From an uncultured Ruminococcus sp. (lineage in GTDB: Bacteria > Bacillota > Clostridia > Oscillospirales > Ruminococcaceae), in assembly GCF_946187255.1 (NCBI RefSeq), contig NZ_CAMHRZ010000141.1, positions 1 to 8,791 of the forward strand: 8,791 nucleotides of DNA, in the 5' to 3' direction. Shown piece by piece: positions 1 to 6,939 of this stretch. The stretch's first letter is position 1, and every line of letters starts with the position of its first letter. Both the position numbers and the translations under genes were made by a program. Below the pieces are notes generated by a model. The model saw only the letters and a list, made by a program, of their open reading frames with translations, did not search any database and was not told the origin of the DNA.

Positions 1-938
1 GCTTTGAGCTTGTGGTTGGATATATTTACCAGGATATCTGCATCCTGATATTCTTTCAGCAATTGTTCCTTGTCGATTATCCCTTTCATGATGATATCCG
101 CTTTGGAACTTTTTTTAGCCTCATCTATGATACTGCCGCAGTTGCCTTTGGCATACAGCTTCAGAGTAATATTATATCCTAATTTTTCCAGTTCTTTTAT
201 TACTTCAAATAAAGGTGCGGGATTTCGGTATGTCGTATTCAGCGTGCCCGCAAAAATCATGGTGATAATTTTGTCTTTCGAGCCTTTTTCTGTGCTCGCA
301 AAATTACTGTTGCGTCTGTTAAATCCCGGATAATACAGCATCGCTCTTTTCGATGCGGGAAGAAGTCCCCATGATTCGCATTTGCCGTCATTCGGCAGGA
401 AGACCTTGTCAGCTGTCTTTCCTATCCTGCGGTACTGCCTGCGGCAGATTGAGCTGTAAAATCCTTCGGTGTACATTCTCGGTCTGTTCGCTTCGATGAG
501 GTCAAAAAACAAAACTCCGCATCTTGATTTCGGAAAACGCTTCTTGAACTTCAACAAAGCCCCGACGTTTGAGTATTTTCTGTATATGGCATAAATATTG
601 TCAAACTTGTAGCGTTCATTAAGTTCGAGGATCTTACGGTACATCCTCTCTTCCACAAATTTATCATTTGAGGGATAGGAGAAGTAAAACAACAGTTCGG
701 TGAATATTTCCAGCATTCTTCCGAGTGCCGCGTTTTTCCTGCTTAGCGCTGCGTGCAGTGCCTGCTTCACCGAGTACACCTTAACGCCCTTGTAATCATA
801 CTCTTTTTCCGAGTCCGATTCCGATAAGCAGACGACTTCATGCCCGTCCTTTAACATCTCATTGATTATCGAACTAAGTACCAAGCCGTTTGTCTGTATA
901 TCTTTTCCGTATTTACTTACTATGAACAGATACTTCAT
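1..938 (-). CDS. GT4-like glycosyltransferase (3' end outside the window)
   Basis: I translated this frame by hand from the ATG at 938; it stays open to the left edge, giving 312 complete codons with no stop. The protein begins MKYLFIVSKYGKDIQTNGLV, with an NGLV loop like those binding the acceptor in GT4 enzymes, followed by EMLKDGHEVVCLSES. The donor half starts at IFAGTLNTTYRNPAPLFEVIKEL (from residue 228) and continues through LYAKGN (261-266), MKGIIDKEQLLKEYQDADILVNIS (284-307), a common GT4 run just before the E-x7-E segment, which is cut off. About 70-90 residues are probably missing. The role is presumably another step in repeat-unit assembly. AAAGG lies 11 bases before the ATG, inside the preceding gene, and the 26-base overlap suggests coupled translation. 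Leucine codons TTG, TTA and CTT look more frequent here than in capF, an impression from reading that I have not counted. Confidence 0.85.
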   Translation of the reverse strand, partial: MKYLFIVSKYGKDIQTNGLVLSSIINEMLKDGHEVVCLSESDSEKEYDYKGVKVYSVKQALHAALSRKNAALGRMLEIFTELLFYFSYPSNDKFVEERMYRKILELNERYKFDNIYAIYRKYSNVGALLKFKKRFPKSRCGVLFFDLIEANRPRMYTEGFYSSICRRQYRRIGKTADKVFLPNDGKCESWGLLPASKRAMLYYPGFNRRNSNFASTEKGSKDKIITMIFAGTLNTTYRNPAPLFEVIKELEKLGYNITLKLYAKGNCGSIIDEAKKSSKADIIMKGIIDKEQLLKEYQDADILVNISNHKLK

Positions 939-2079
939 TCCCGATTGACCTTTCTGCTATCTTGCTGTATAAGAAATGCGGACTTGCACTGACAGCCTTC
1001 GACTTATAGTCACTGAAATTATCCTTCATCTTGTTTAGGGCATCGGTTATCTCACTGACTGAATCATTGTGAAGGAATATAACGTTTCCGCCGCGATCAA
1101 CATGAGTAGTTCCCGCCCAGTGCTTGCATATCATCGGTATTCCCTGACCTGCCACCTGTTCCCAGAACACGGAATGACGGCCCGGAAAGCAGGCTATATT
1201 GCCAGCCGCGAAAAGTCCGTATGAATCAGCGGAATCCACCCAGCCAATGTATTTCACTTTGTCGGAACATCTTTTTTCGATGTCTTCTTTCAGTTCGGGA
1301 GTGACCGACCCGAAAACCATCAGCTTCACATTTTTATCCGTCATCTGATTGACAGCGTCCATCAGCAGCAGTGTCTGTTTTTTCCACTGATCGATCTTGC
1401 CGCCGTTAACGATGAGAAAATCACTTTCCTCAAAGCCATACTTCTTCCGTATCTCTTTTCGCAGTTCGGGACTTGCCGCTGCATCGACCAGTTCATCATC
1501 TGCACCCATAACAAGGAGATCCACCTTATTTTTCGGAAGCCTGTACATATCTATGAGGAAATCGACTCTTGCAGGGAGTACGCCCCAGTATCTGATAACA
1601 TACTTGTTCAGCTTCTGTGCGCAGTAACGCCAGAGTATCTTGTGCTGGATATTTTTGGACACCCAGTTGCTGGCGCTGTTTGAAAAGTCGGAGTGATTGT
1701 CCGCATACAGCTTGACATTGGGGTGTTTTTTTATGTATTTTACAACTACACGGGAGTCGATGAACTGCACTCCATGCATGAATATTATATCGGGGGCAAA
1801 GCTTTCGATGGCTTTGTATGTTCCCACATAAGTCTTTATTATCCTTGAGATCCTGACAGGCTTTTTGTAATCCAGCTTTTTAACATGGATACCGTATTTG
1901 TTATCATACTCTGTCGCCTTGTCATCGTAAGTGTATTCACCGTTGCTGCTGAATGTCTGTAAGGATGCGATGACCTCCACATCATAGCCCATTTTTTTAT
2001 GGAACTGGGGCAGCAGGTTCTCCTGGTATGACATACCCTCTATGTAAAAAGCCGACAGGCAAAGATGAAGCACTTTCAT
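913..2079 (-). CDS. GT4-like glycosyltransferase (GT-B fold)
   Basis: This 388-residue protein has a typical GT-B layout. The N-terminal acceptor half begins MKVLHLCLSAFYIEGMSYQE and includes PDIIFMHGVQFID and YADNHSDFSN (125-134). The C-terminal donor half starts at FLIVNGGKIDQWKK (221-234), has VFGSV (255-259), YIGWV (277-281) and ACFPGRHSVFWEQVAGQGIPMI (from residue 296), where Glu307 fits the donor-site glutamate of the E-x7-E region. It should extend the lipid-linked repeat unit at the cytoplasmic face; donor and linkage are unknown. Start evidence is the four-base ATGA overlap with the acyltransferase stop and AAGGAG 11 bases upstream. Its last 26 bases overlap the next gene in another frame. 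Confidence 0.9.
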   Translation of the reverse strand: MKVLHLCLSAFYIEGMSYQENLLPQFHKKMGYDVEVIASLQTFSSNGEYTYDDKATEYDNKYGIHVKKLDYKKPVRISRIIKTYVGTYKAIESFAPDIIFMHGVQFIDSRVVVKYIKKHPNVKLYADNHSDFSNSASNWVSKNIQHKILWRYCAQKLNKYVIRYWGVLPARVDFLIDMYRLPKNKVDLLVMGADDELVDAAASPELRKEIRKKYGFEESDFLIVNGGKIDQWKKQTLLLMDAVNQMTDKNVKLMVFGSVTPELKEDIEKRCSDKVKYIGWVDSADSYGLFAAGNIACFPGRHSVFWEQVAGQGIPMICKHWAGTTHVDRGGNVIFLHNDSVSEITDALNKMKDNFSDYKSKAVSASPHFLYSKIAERSIGNEVSVHSK

Positions 2080-2687
2080 ATATCAGAGATCTCCTTAATA
2101 AACTTTTCGGGTGAGGGGAAATTAGCGGCGTTCTTCTCGATCCATTCATCGGGCTTGTCCCACCATTTTGTATCGGTCAGCTTATTTATCATCTCATCAT
2201 CAAATCGCTTTCTGATGAATTTTGCGGGATTGCCTGCCCATATCTCATGGTCGCCCACATCTTTGGTCACAACACTGCCCATTCCTATCACAGCGCCGTT
2301 GCCGATCTTTACGCCTGCTTTTATCATCGCACATTCGCCTATCCACACATCATTGCCGATAGTGGTGCGGGTAAAGGGTTCAAAACGGTTATCCCCGAAA
2401 TTTTTGCCGAACATATTTTTCCCGTTACAGAACACAGGGGATGAACTGACCCAGTTTACCGAGTGGGCAGGCCCGCCGATGCGGACATTGTTTGATATAG
2501 AACAGAAGGAACCGATATCTGCTTCGATTATCCAGCTGTCATAACCGCAGTAGCTGTAACGCCCCATTGTGCTGTTGACAACATTGGAGCCGTAATTGAT
2601 CCTTGCGCGTTTATCGATCCTGCTGCCTCTGACCGATCTGCCGTGTAACATGAGAACAAACTTAGACCAGTAGTATTCAATATTCAT
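2076..2687 (-). CDS. CatB/XAT-type hexapeptide-repeat acyltransferase
   Basis: This 203-residue protein is a left-handed beta-helix acyltransferase. Hexapeptide repeats run through IGSFCSISNNVRIGG (58-72) and again from TIGNDVWIGE (109-118) through AMIKAGVKIGNGAVIGMGSVV to residue 140, followed by the AGNPAK turn (151-156) that is characteristic of the family. His75 in GGPAHSVNW is the likely catalytic histidine, placed as in xenobiotic acetyltransferases, with a long loop (76-108) before the helix resumes. The active unit is expected to be a trimer using acetyl-CoA or another acyl-CoA. In a polysaccharide operon it most probably O-acetylates a sugar residue, with N-acylation as an alternative; drug resistance is unlikely given the context. 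The ribosome site AGGTGG is 11 bases from the ATG, slightly long. The stop overlaps the next start as ATGA. Confidence 0.92.
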   Translation of the reverse strand: MNIEYYWSKFVLMLHGRSVRGSRIDKRARINYGSNVVNSTMGRYSYCGYDSWIIEADIGSFCSISNNVRIGGPAHSVNWVSSSPVFCNGKNMFGKNFGDNRFEPFTRTTIGNDVWIGECAMIKAGVKIGNGAVIGMGSVVTKDVGDHEIWAGNPAKFIRKRFDDEMINKLTDTKWWDKPDEWIEKNAANFPSPEKFIKEISDI

Positions 2688-2709
2688 TTAGATCATTTCC
2701 ACCTGCCAT

Positions 2710-2727
2710 ATAAGTAAGGATACTTAT
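2710..2727. repeat. Small AT-rich hairpin over the ATP-grasp stop codon
   Basis: ATAAGTA (2710-2716) and TACTTAT (2721-2727) are perfect 7-bp arms around a four-base loop. The stop codon of the ATP-grasp gene (2726-2724 on the minus strand) is in one arm. The AGGTGG ribosome site of the next gene starts six bases downstream. The stem is weak and may have no function. Confidence 0.5.
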
Positions 2728-3884
2728 CGTTTTCTTTTCTTCATTTCTTTTCCGAATTTCAGGAAGCCCTGTATGGTATAGCCGAACCAGGGAAGGGGAT
2801 CGTGAGGGTTCCAGATCTGATCGGTAGTATTTTTCCAGCTGAACCAGGAGGGCTTGGCTTTAAATCTGTCGGGAGATTCTATGAACCACAACAGATCGGT
2901 ATGCATATACCTCAGACATACCCCCGCTTTATAGTTATTATAAGCCGTTACCTCTTTGCCTGTCTCGTATTCCACGACCTGTCTTGCAAAATCCACACCC
3001 GCATAAGTGCAGACCTTGACACTGGCTGTTATTCTGGGATTAATCTCCATGACCTTTGCCACATGATCTCTGGGATCCTGTATCAGATCCACGTCACCGT
3101 AGCCTTTCCAGCCTATCGCTTTCAGCAGCTTTACACTGCTTTCAACGATGTCGGGTCTGTGTACGGTGGTGCTGCAGCAGGTGGAGCCGCCGTCAATGGG
3201 GTACCACCTTGTCTTGTCAAATACTACCGCACTCTTTACTTCGCCGCTGCCGTCGATAAAGACTTCGCATTTATACTGTATATCGCTCTGAGGGATATAC
3301 TCCTGGACAAGCATTGGACCATACTTTTCAACACTGTCATCAAAATGCTTTCTCAGGTCGTCTTCATTATTTATCACATGGAAGCCTATACTGCCGTATC
3401 CTATTCTTGGCTTGATTATATAAGGATACTCGATACCCGATGCGAGCACATCCTCGATGCTCTCAGCATTTCTCAATGTTTTCGGACAGGGGATATCATT
3501 ATCCATACAAGCGTTCATCGTATTCTGCTTATCGGCAGCCTTCTGAAAAACCTCCCAGTCATTCACAGCGACCTTAGTGTATTTATTGAACTTCTTTTTC
3601 CATTTTGAAAGCATTGTGGCAGAAAAATCCGTCATAGGGATAGTAACGTCATAGTGTCCCTTTTTTAGTACAGATAAAAGTGCCTTTGCCGACTTTTTTT
3701 CATCGTTCCTGTCCCAGAAACCCAGTATTTTTTTATCGGGATAGCGGGAAAGATAGCCCAGGTCCGTCATGCTGTTATTATATGTAGTTACATGATAGCC
3801 CGCCTTGTGCAGTGACTCCATCATAGCCATAGACTGCCTTGCAAAGCCTTCCAGAAGCAGTACCCTGATATTTTTGTTCCCCAT
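2724..3884 (-). CDS. ATP-grasp family carboxylate-amine/thiol ligase, substrate unknown
   Basis: This 386-residue protein shows the carbamoyl-phosphate-synthase-like ATP-grasp plan. A Rossmann-like pre-ATP domain starts with IRVLLLEGFARQSMAMMESL. Next comes the ATP-grasp domain, with Lys119, the strand and flexible loop YIIKPRIGYGSIGFHV (155-170), the hinge VQEYIP (193-198), acidic GDVDL (263-267), and the metal-binding KVMEINPR (277-284). It ends in a basic tail. Members activate a carboxylate as an acylphosphate and join it to an amine or similar nucleophile. In this setting it may attach an amino acid or acyl group to an amino sugar, perhaps one freed by the deacetylase in the same operon; this is inference. 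TRWYPIDGGSTCCS (225-238) holds a paired cysteine near the substrate side. GAGG lies seven bases before the ATG. The stop codon falls in a small AT-rich hairpin. Confidence 0.88.
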   Translation of the reverse strand: MGNKNIRVLLLEGFARQSMAMMESLHKAGYHVTTYNNSMTDLGYLSRYPDKKILGFWDRNDEKKSAKALLSVLKKGHYDVTIPMTDFSATMLSKWKKKFNKYTKVAVNDWEVFQKAADKQNTMNACMDNDIPCPKTLRNAESIEDVLASGIEYPYIIKPRIGYGSIGFHVINNEDDLRKHFDDSVEKYGPMLVQEYIPQSDIQYKCEVFIDGSGEVKSAVVFDKTRWYPIDGGSTCCSTTVHRPDIVESSVKLLKAIGWKGYGDVDLIQDPRDHVAKVMEINPRITASVKVCTYAGVDFARQVVEYETGKEVTAYNNYKAGVCLRYMHTDLLWFIESPDRFKAKPSWFSWKNTTDQIWNPHDPLPWFGYTIQGFLKFGKEMKKRKR

Positions 3885-3935
3885 ATCAACACCTCATTAA
3901 ACTATTATCATTATTGATTATTACAGATCGCTGTT

Positions 3936-4946
3936 TTATTCTATATATACCTGTTCTCCGTTCCTTTTGAGCCCGTACATCGTGAAAACCACACGATCTG
4001 TATTTTCGGTACCCAAAGGAAAACGTATCACACCATACTGAAGTATCAGCGGCATGATATCCTTTTGCTGTTTCAGCACACCGACGGGCTTGCCGTTCTT
4101 TATCTGTTTCAGGCGTGCATAGCGGTCTTTCTCGTTTTGTCCGCCCTCAACGCCCGTACTGATGAACACACGCCCGTCTTTGAATGAGCCGCACCCGTGA
4201 CAGGGACCTTCTGCATCTGCCAGTATTTCCAGCTCGTGTGTTTTTCTGCTCATCCTTATTATGTGATTCTGATCGGGGACGCTTCCCGCATCAGTTCCCC
4301 ATGTGAGATATCCCTCATCAAAGCATATCCCTATGGCACGCCAGTCCTGCGAACCTCCGCCGATCTTTTCCCATGTCTCGCCGTTATCGGTACTTCTCAG
4401 CAGGAGATTTTCGCGGTCTTCGTCTCCCGTACCTAGCCAGAGACACTTCTCGTAGGGATCCCATTTGATAAAATGGATGTGTCTTACCTCATTGCTCTTG
4501 AAAGTATAGATATTCTCAAAGGTCTTACCGCCGTTTACGCTTCGGTAGAGGTGAGTATCGTGATCACGCTTGGGATTAAGGGTATACTCCCCGAAGAAAA
4601 TAGTCCCGTCGGGAGTTACACATACCCCCTGATGACCGGGCTTGTTCCCGAGATACCCTGTAAATGTATACTTGATATATCCGTCCCTGCTGACAACATA
4701 GGACTTCCTTTTGGCAGTCAGGAACACATCTCCCGATGGCAGCGGGACAAGGTGATGTATCCCTTGTCTGAGCAGCTGTCTTGAAAGACGGTTCATCCCT
4801 ATCAGCTTTTCCTTTGCTGAACCTACGGAGAACTTTTTGGTTACAGGTCTGCCGTTGTGATCGACCGCAAAAAATGTCATGCCCTGTGCGATCCATATCC
4901 TGTCTTTCTCGGTATACAGCGCACGTCCTTTAATCAGTCTTTTCAT
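3936..4946 (-). CDS. Sialidase-like (BNR/Asp-box) beta-propeller protein of unknown role
   Basis: This 336-residue protein has two Asp-box motifs: SVNGGKTF (residues 136-143, with Asn in the Asp place) and STDNGETW (185-192, exact). Such boxes mark blades of sialidase-type propellers. Blade-like strand-turn patterns recur through the chain (for example LPSGDVFLTAK, TPDGTIFFGEY, CLWLGTGDED, SFKDGRVFISTG). There is no signal peptide, membrane helix or sorting signal, and the start is basic (MKRLIKGR), so it is probably cytoplasmic. I cannot identify the arginine triad and Tyr/Glu pair of true sialidases, so hydrolase activity should not be assumed. The gene overlaps the upstream glycosyltransferase stop (ATGA), with AAAGGA six bases before the ATG, so the two are probably made together. 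It could be a glycan-binding or scaffolding partner, a lyase or hydrolase on lipid-linked glycan, or a regulator of chain assembly. Fold well supported, function unknown. Confidence 0.8.
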   Translation of the reverse strand: MKRLIKGRALYTEKDRIWIAQGMTFFAVDHNGRPVTKKFSVGSAKEKLIGMNRLSRQLLRQGIHHLVPLPSGDVFLTAKRKSYVVSRDGYIKYTFTGYLGNKPGHQGVCVTPDGTIFFGEYTLNPKRDHDTHLYRSVNGGKTFENIYTFKSNEVRHIHFIKWDPYEKCLWLGTGDEDRENLLLRSTDNGETWEKIGGGSQDWRAIGICFDEGYLTWGTDAGSVPDQNHIIRMSRKTHELEILADAEGPCHGCGSFKDGRVFISTGVEGGQNEKDRYARLKQIKNGKPVGVLKQQKDIMPLILQYGVIRFPLGTENTDRVVFTMYGLKRNGEQVYIE

Positions 4947-6121
4947 ACCATTTCCTTTAATACGTTTTCTAAGCTGTCACAGTATTTTTCCAGTGTAAAA
5001 TGTTTCTTGAAATAGATCTTGGCATTGTTGCCGCATTCTTTATACTTATCCGAATTGTCGATATAATCCATCATCAGTTCCGAAAGACCTTTATGATCTC
5101 CCGCTGCCACACATCTGCCGCATTTCGCAGCGTTTATGACTTCCGCCGCTGCGCCGTTTATCGCGCCTAAGACGGGTTTGCCCGTTGTCATGTACGCCTG
5201 TAATTTTCCCGGCATTGTGTTGCCGACAGCGTTGTTTCCTCTCAGGGTAATCAGCAGAACATCGGCTTTTCTGTACCATGAGGGCATATCCTCACGTTGC
5301 TGATTGCCGTGAAAGATGACCTTATCCTGTACTCCCAGTTTTTTTGACAGCTTTTCGAGTTCTTCCCGCTGTGAACCGTCACCCACCATGTGAACAAGAA
5401 AATCTCTGCTTCTGATCTTCGCAGCTGCTTTGATTATCACATCAAGCCGCTGTCCCTGCCCCATGTTTCCCGCATACATAAAATCAACGATGCCGTTATC
5501 CTCCGTACCTATGTCCTTTTTCAGCATGGAATCATCGGCGTGCTGCGGGATATAGCTCATTTTCCTCTTATCGATGCCGTTTACTTCCGAGAGATAATCT
5601 ATAAAAGGTCTTGAAGTTACCGCGATGTGATCGCATTTTTTGTAGAGCATTTTTGAATACACAGCGATAGCTTGGTAAAGCGGTTTTATCGAGGTGTGTG
5701 CTTTTGCCGATTCGGGCCAGATATCCAGACAGTATGCGACCAGCGGCACATGGTTTTTCTTGGCATAGAGTATCGCTGGTTCGAGAGTGGATACAGGTGA
5801 AAGCTGATAGCAAAGAACGATATCAAAATTTTTAAGCCTCTTTGCCCTCATCCTGCCCTGAACTGCGAAACTGATATAATTGCGGAACAGGTTTACAGCA
5901 CCCTTTTTTCTCGGGTGTTCATTGACTCTGATAACTCTGACACCGTCTATCTTTTCATTCCTACGCCCTTTTTCATATCCCTCATAGATCTCTCCTTTGG
6001 GATAATTTGGCAGCCCTGTAAGTACCGTAACCTTGTGACCTCTTCTGACCAGTTCGGGGGCGATCTCGTTGATCTGGAACTGTTCGGGGTAATAGTATTG
6101 AGATACGATCAGGATATTCAT
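4943..6121 (-). CDS. WbuB-like glycosyltransferase, GT4 family (GT-B fold)
   Basis: This 392-residue protein is full length for a GT4 enzyme. The N-terminal domain opens with MNILIVSQYYYPEQFQINE and a glycine-rich loop around LTGLPNYPKG (35-43), and contains CLDIWPES (131-138), a block typical of WbuB and related amino-sugar transferases. The C-terminal nucleotide-binding domain begins at FMYAGNMGQGQ (214-224) and contains VGDG (246-249), then MPGKLQAYMTTGKPVLG (303-319), with Glu327 nearby in the donor site. It should add a sugar from a nucleotide donor to the lipid-linked acceptor at the cytoplasmic face. In other bacteria WbuB-type genes sit next to the fnlABC/capEFG genes and are proposed to transfer L-FucNAc, which fits capF here; that specificity is inference. 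Its stop overlaps the next start by four bases (ATGA). Confidence 0.92.
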   Translation of the reverse strand: MNILIVSQYYYPEQFQINEIAPELVRRGHKVTVLTGLPNYPKGEIYEGYEKGRRNEKIDGVRVIRVNEHPRKKGAVNLFRNYISFAVQGRMRAKRLKNFDIVLCYQLSPVSTLEPAILYAKKNHVPLVAYCLDIWPESAKAHTSIKPLYQAIAVYSKMLYKKCDHIAVTSRPFIDYLSEVNGIDKRKMSYIPQHADDSMLKKDIGTEDNGIVDFMYAGNMGQGQRLDVIIKAAAKIRSRDFLVHMVGDGSQREELEKLSKKLGVQDKVIFHGNQQREDMPSWYRKADVLLITLRGNNAVGNTMPGKLQAYMTTGKPVLGAINGAAAEVINAAKCGRCVAAGDHKGLSELMMDYIDNSDKYKECGNNAKIYFKKHFTLEKYCDSLENVLKEMV

Positions 6122-6128
6122 TGATCTG

Positions 6129-6135
6129 CCCTCCT
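6129..6135 (-). promoter_or_regulatory. Shine-Dalgarno sequence of the WbuB-like glycosyltransferase gene
   Basis: The minus strand reads AGGAGGG with a seven-base spacer to the ATG at 6121. It lies downstream of the inverted repeat and is not contained in its stem, so the predicted hairpin would not directly block it. Confidence 0.85.
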
Positions 6136-6158
6136 GAATTATTTACTATAATAATCTC

Positions 6159-6209
6159 ACATAGACCGCTTCCTGATACTGCACTTTTGCAGCTGCAAGC
6201 GGTCTATGT
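6159..6209. repeat. Perfect 13-bp inverted repeat with nested inner hairpin, between genes
   Basis: The arms ACATAGACCGCTT (6159-6171) and AAGCGGTCTATGT (6197-6209) are exact reverse complements around a 25-base loop. Inside the loop, CTGCA (6179-6183) and TGCAG (6188-6192) form a second stem with a four-base loop. It lies in the 113-base gap after the priming transferase and ends 37 bases before the next start codon. No T run follows it in either direction, so it is not a standard intrinsic terminator. It could be an RNA processing or stabilising hairpin, an attenuator, a protein-binding site, or a remnant of a small mobile repeat. Confidence 0.85.
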
Positions 6210-6234
6210 ATAAAACTATGTCATTTGATATATA

Positions 6235-6930
6235 TCACACCGCTGCTTTTTTTCTGATCCTGCGCTTTTTACGGGACACAGCACCGACCAGCTCTTTCAG
6301 TATGCCGTCGGGCTTGTTATTAGTGACTGTTCCCAGTATACAGACGACAGTATACCATATCATTTTAAGGTCGTAGGCTATGTTCTGCTTTTTGATATAG
6401 TATCTGTCCAGCGCAAGTCTTGTGGGTGCGACCTTCTTCATATACTCCTCTTCATCGGTGATCTCGTCGCCGTAAAGATAATCATAAAGAGCCGAAGGGG
6501 AAGTAAGACCCGACTTGACACTTGCAACGATGGAATTCTTTCCGCCGCGTGTGATATCGAGCTGATCGACAGCAGCGGGTCTGGGACCGACTATAGACAT
6601 ATCCCCAAGAAATACATTCAGCAGCTGGGGCAGCTCGTCGATCTTTGTAGCCCTTATCAGTCTGCCGAAGGGGAATATCCTGCACTGATCGGGGCGGAGA
6701 CTTTTCTCGTTGGCGTTCTTGTCCGTCCTCATGGAACGGAACTTATACATCTTGAACCTGCGATTGTTTTTGGTAACACGGTCCGCATAGTAGAACACAG
6801 GTCCCGGATCGGATAATGTGATGCCTATAACAGCAAAAAGCCATACGGGCATCAGCAATACCAATGCTATACCCGATACGACGATGTCAAATGCTCTCTT
6901 TATGATCCTGTAAAAAAAACTCGGCTTCAT
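6235..6930 (-). CDS. Undecaprenyl-phosphate sugar phosphotransferase (priming bacterial sugar transferase)
   Basis: This 231-residue protein is the short, single-domain form of the monotopic phosphoglycosyl transferase family (PglC/WcaJ C-terminal domain). It has an amphipathic basic start, a hydrophobic membrane segment at about residues 15-39, then DPGPVFY (41-47), KFRSM (63-67), the catalytic Asp98-Glu99 pair in KIDELPQLLNV, and SIVGPRP (112-118). The enzyme moves a sugar 1-phosphate from a UDP-sugar to undecaprenyl phosphate at the inner face of the membrane, which starts the repeat unit. The tail is very basic (KKRRIRKK), as in some relatives. The start is supported by GAGGA six bases upstream, overlapping the deacetylase stop. 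Which sugar is loaded cannot be read off; the nearby capF and deacetylase make an N-acetylated or deacetylated 6-deoxy amino sugar possible. Family very secure, specificity unknown. Confidence 0.95.
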   Translation of the reverse strand: MKPSFFYRIIKRAFDIVVSGIALVLLMPVWLFAVIGITLSDPGPVFYYADRVTKNNRRFKMYKFRSMRTDKNANEKSLRPDQCRIFPFGRLIRATKIDELPQLLNVFLGDMSIVGPRPAAVDQLDITRGGKNSIVASVKSGLTSPSALYDYLYGDEITDEEEYMKKVAPTRLALDRYYIKKQNIAYDLKMIWYTVVCILGTVTNNKPDGILKELVGAVSRKKRRIRKKAAV

Positions 6931-6939
6931 TTATTATCC

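Noticed and set aside
70..333. An 87-codon open frame on the plus strand with hydrophobic stretches
   Set aside because: It is antisense to the partial glycosyltransferase at 938-1, which is open across the whole region and has GT4 features.
2065..2544. A 159-codon open frame on the plus strand
   Set aside because: It is antisense to the hexapeptide acyltransferase. Its apparent low-complexity, Ser- and Pro-rich product reflects the repeated codons of the real gene.
2802..3608. A 268-codon open frame on the plus strand
   Set aside because: It lies wholly antisense to the ATP-grasp gene, whose motifs are clear. Its protein has an unnatural composition and no recognisable domain, and there is no supporting ribosome site in a uniformly minus-strand operon.
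3885..3935. An imperfect palindrome ACAGATCGCTGT and AT-rich repeats in the gap before the ATP-grasp gene
   Set aside because: Only four bases pair on each side, and the rest is simple AT-rich spacer; nothing supports an operator or terminator.
6145..6153. A possible -10 box (TATTAT or TATAGT on the minus strand) upstream of the WbuB-like gene
   Set aside because: The bases 17 positions upstream (GGAAGC or TCAGGA) do not resemble a -35 box, and such AT-rich hexamers are frequent by chance here.
6159..6209. Reading the inverted repeat as a Rho-independent terminator
   Set aside because: No run of T follows the stem on either strand, the loop is 25 bases long, and the genes on both sides belong to the same pathway and direction.
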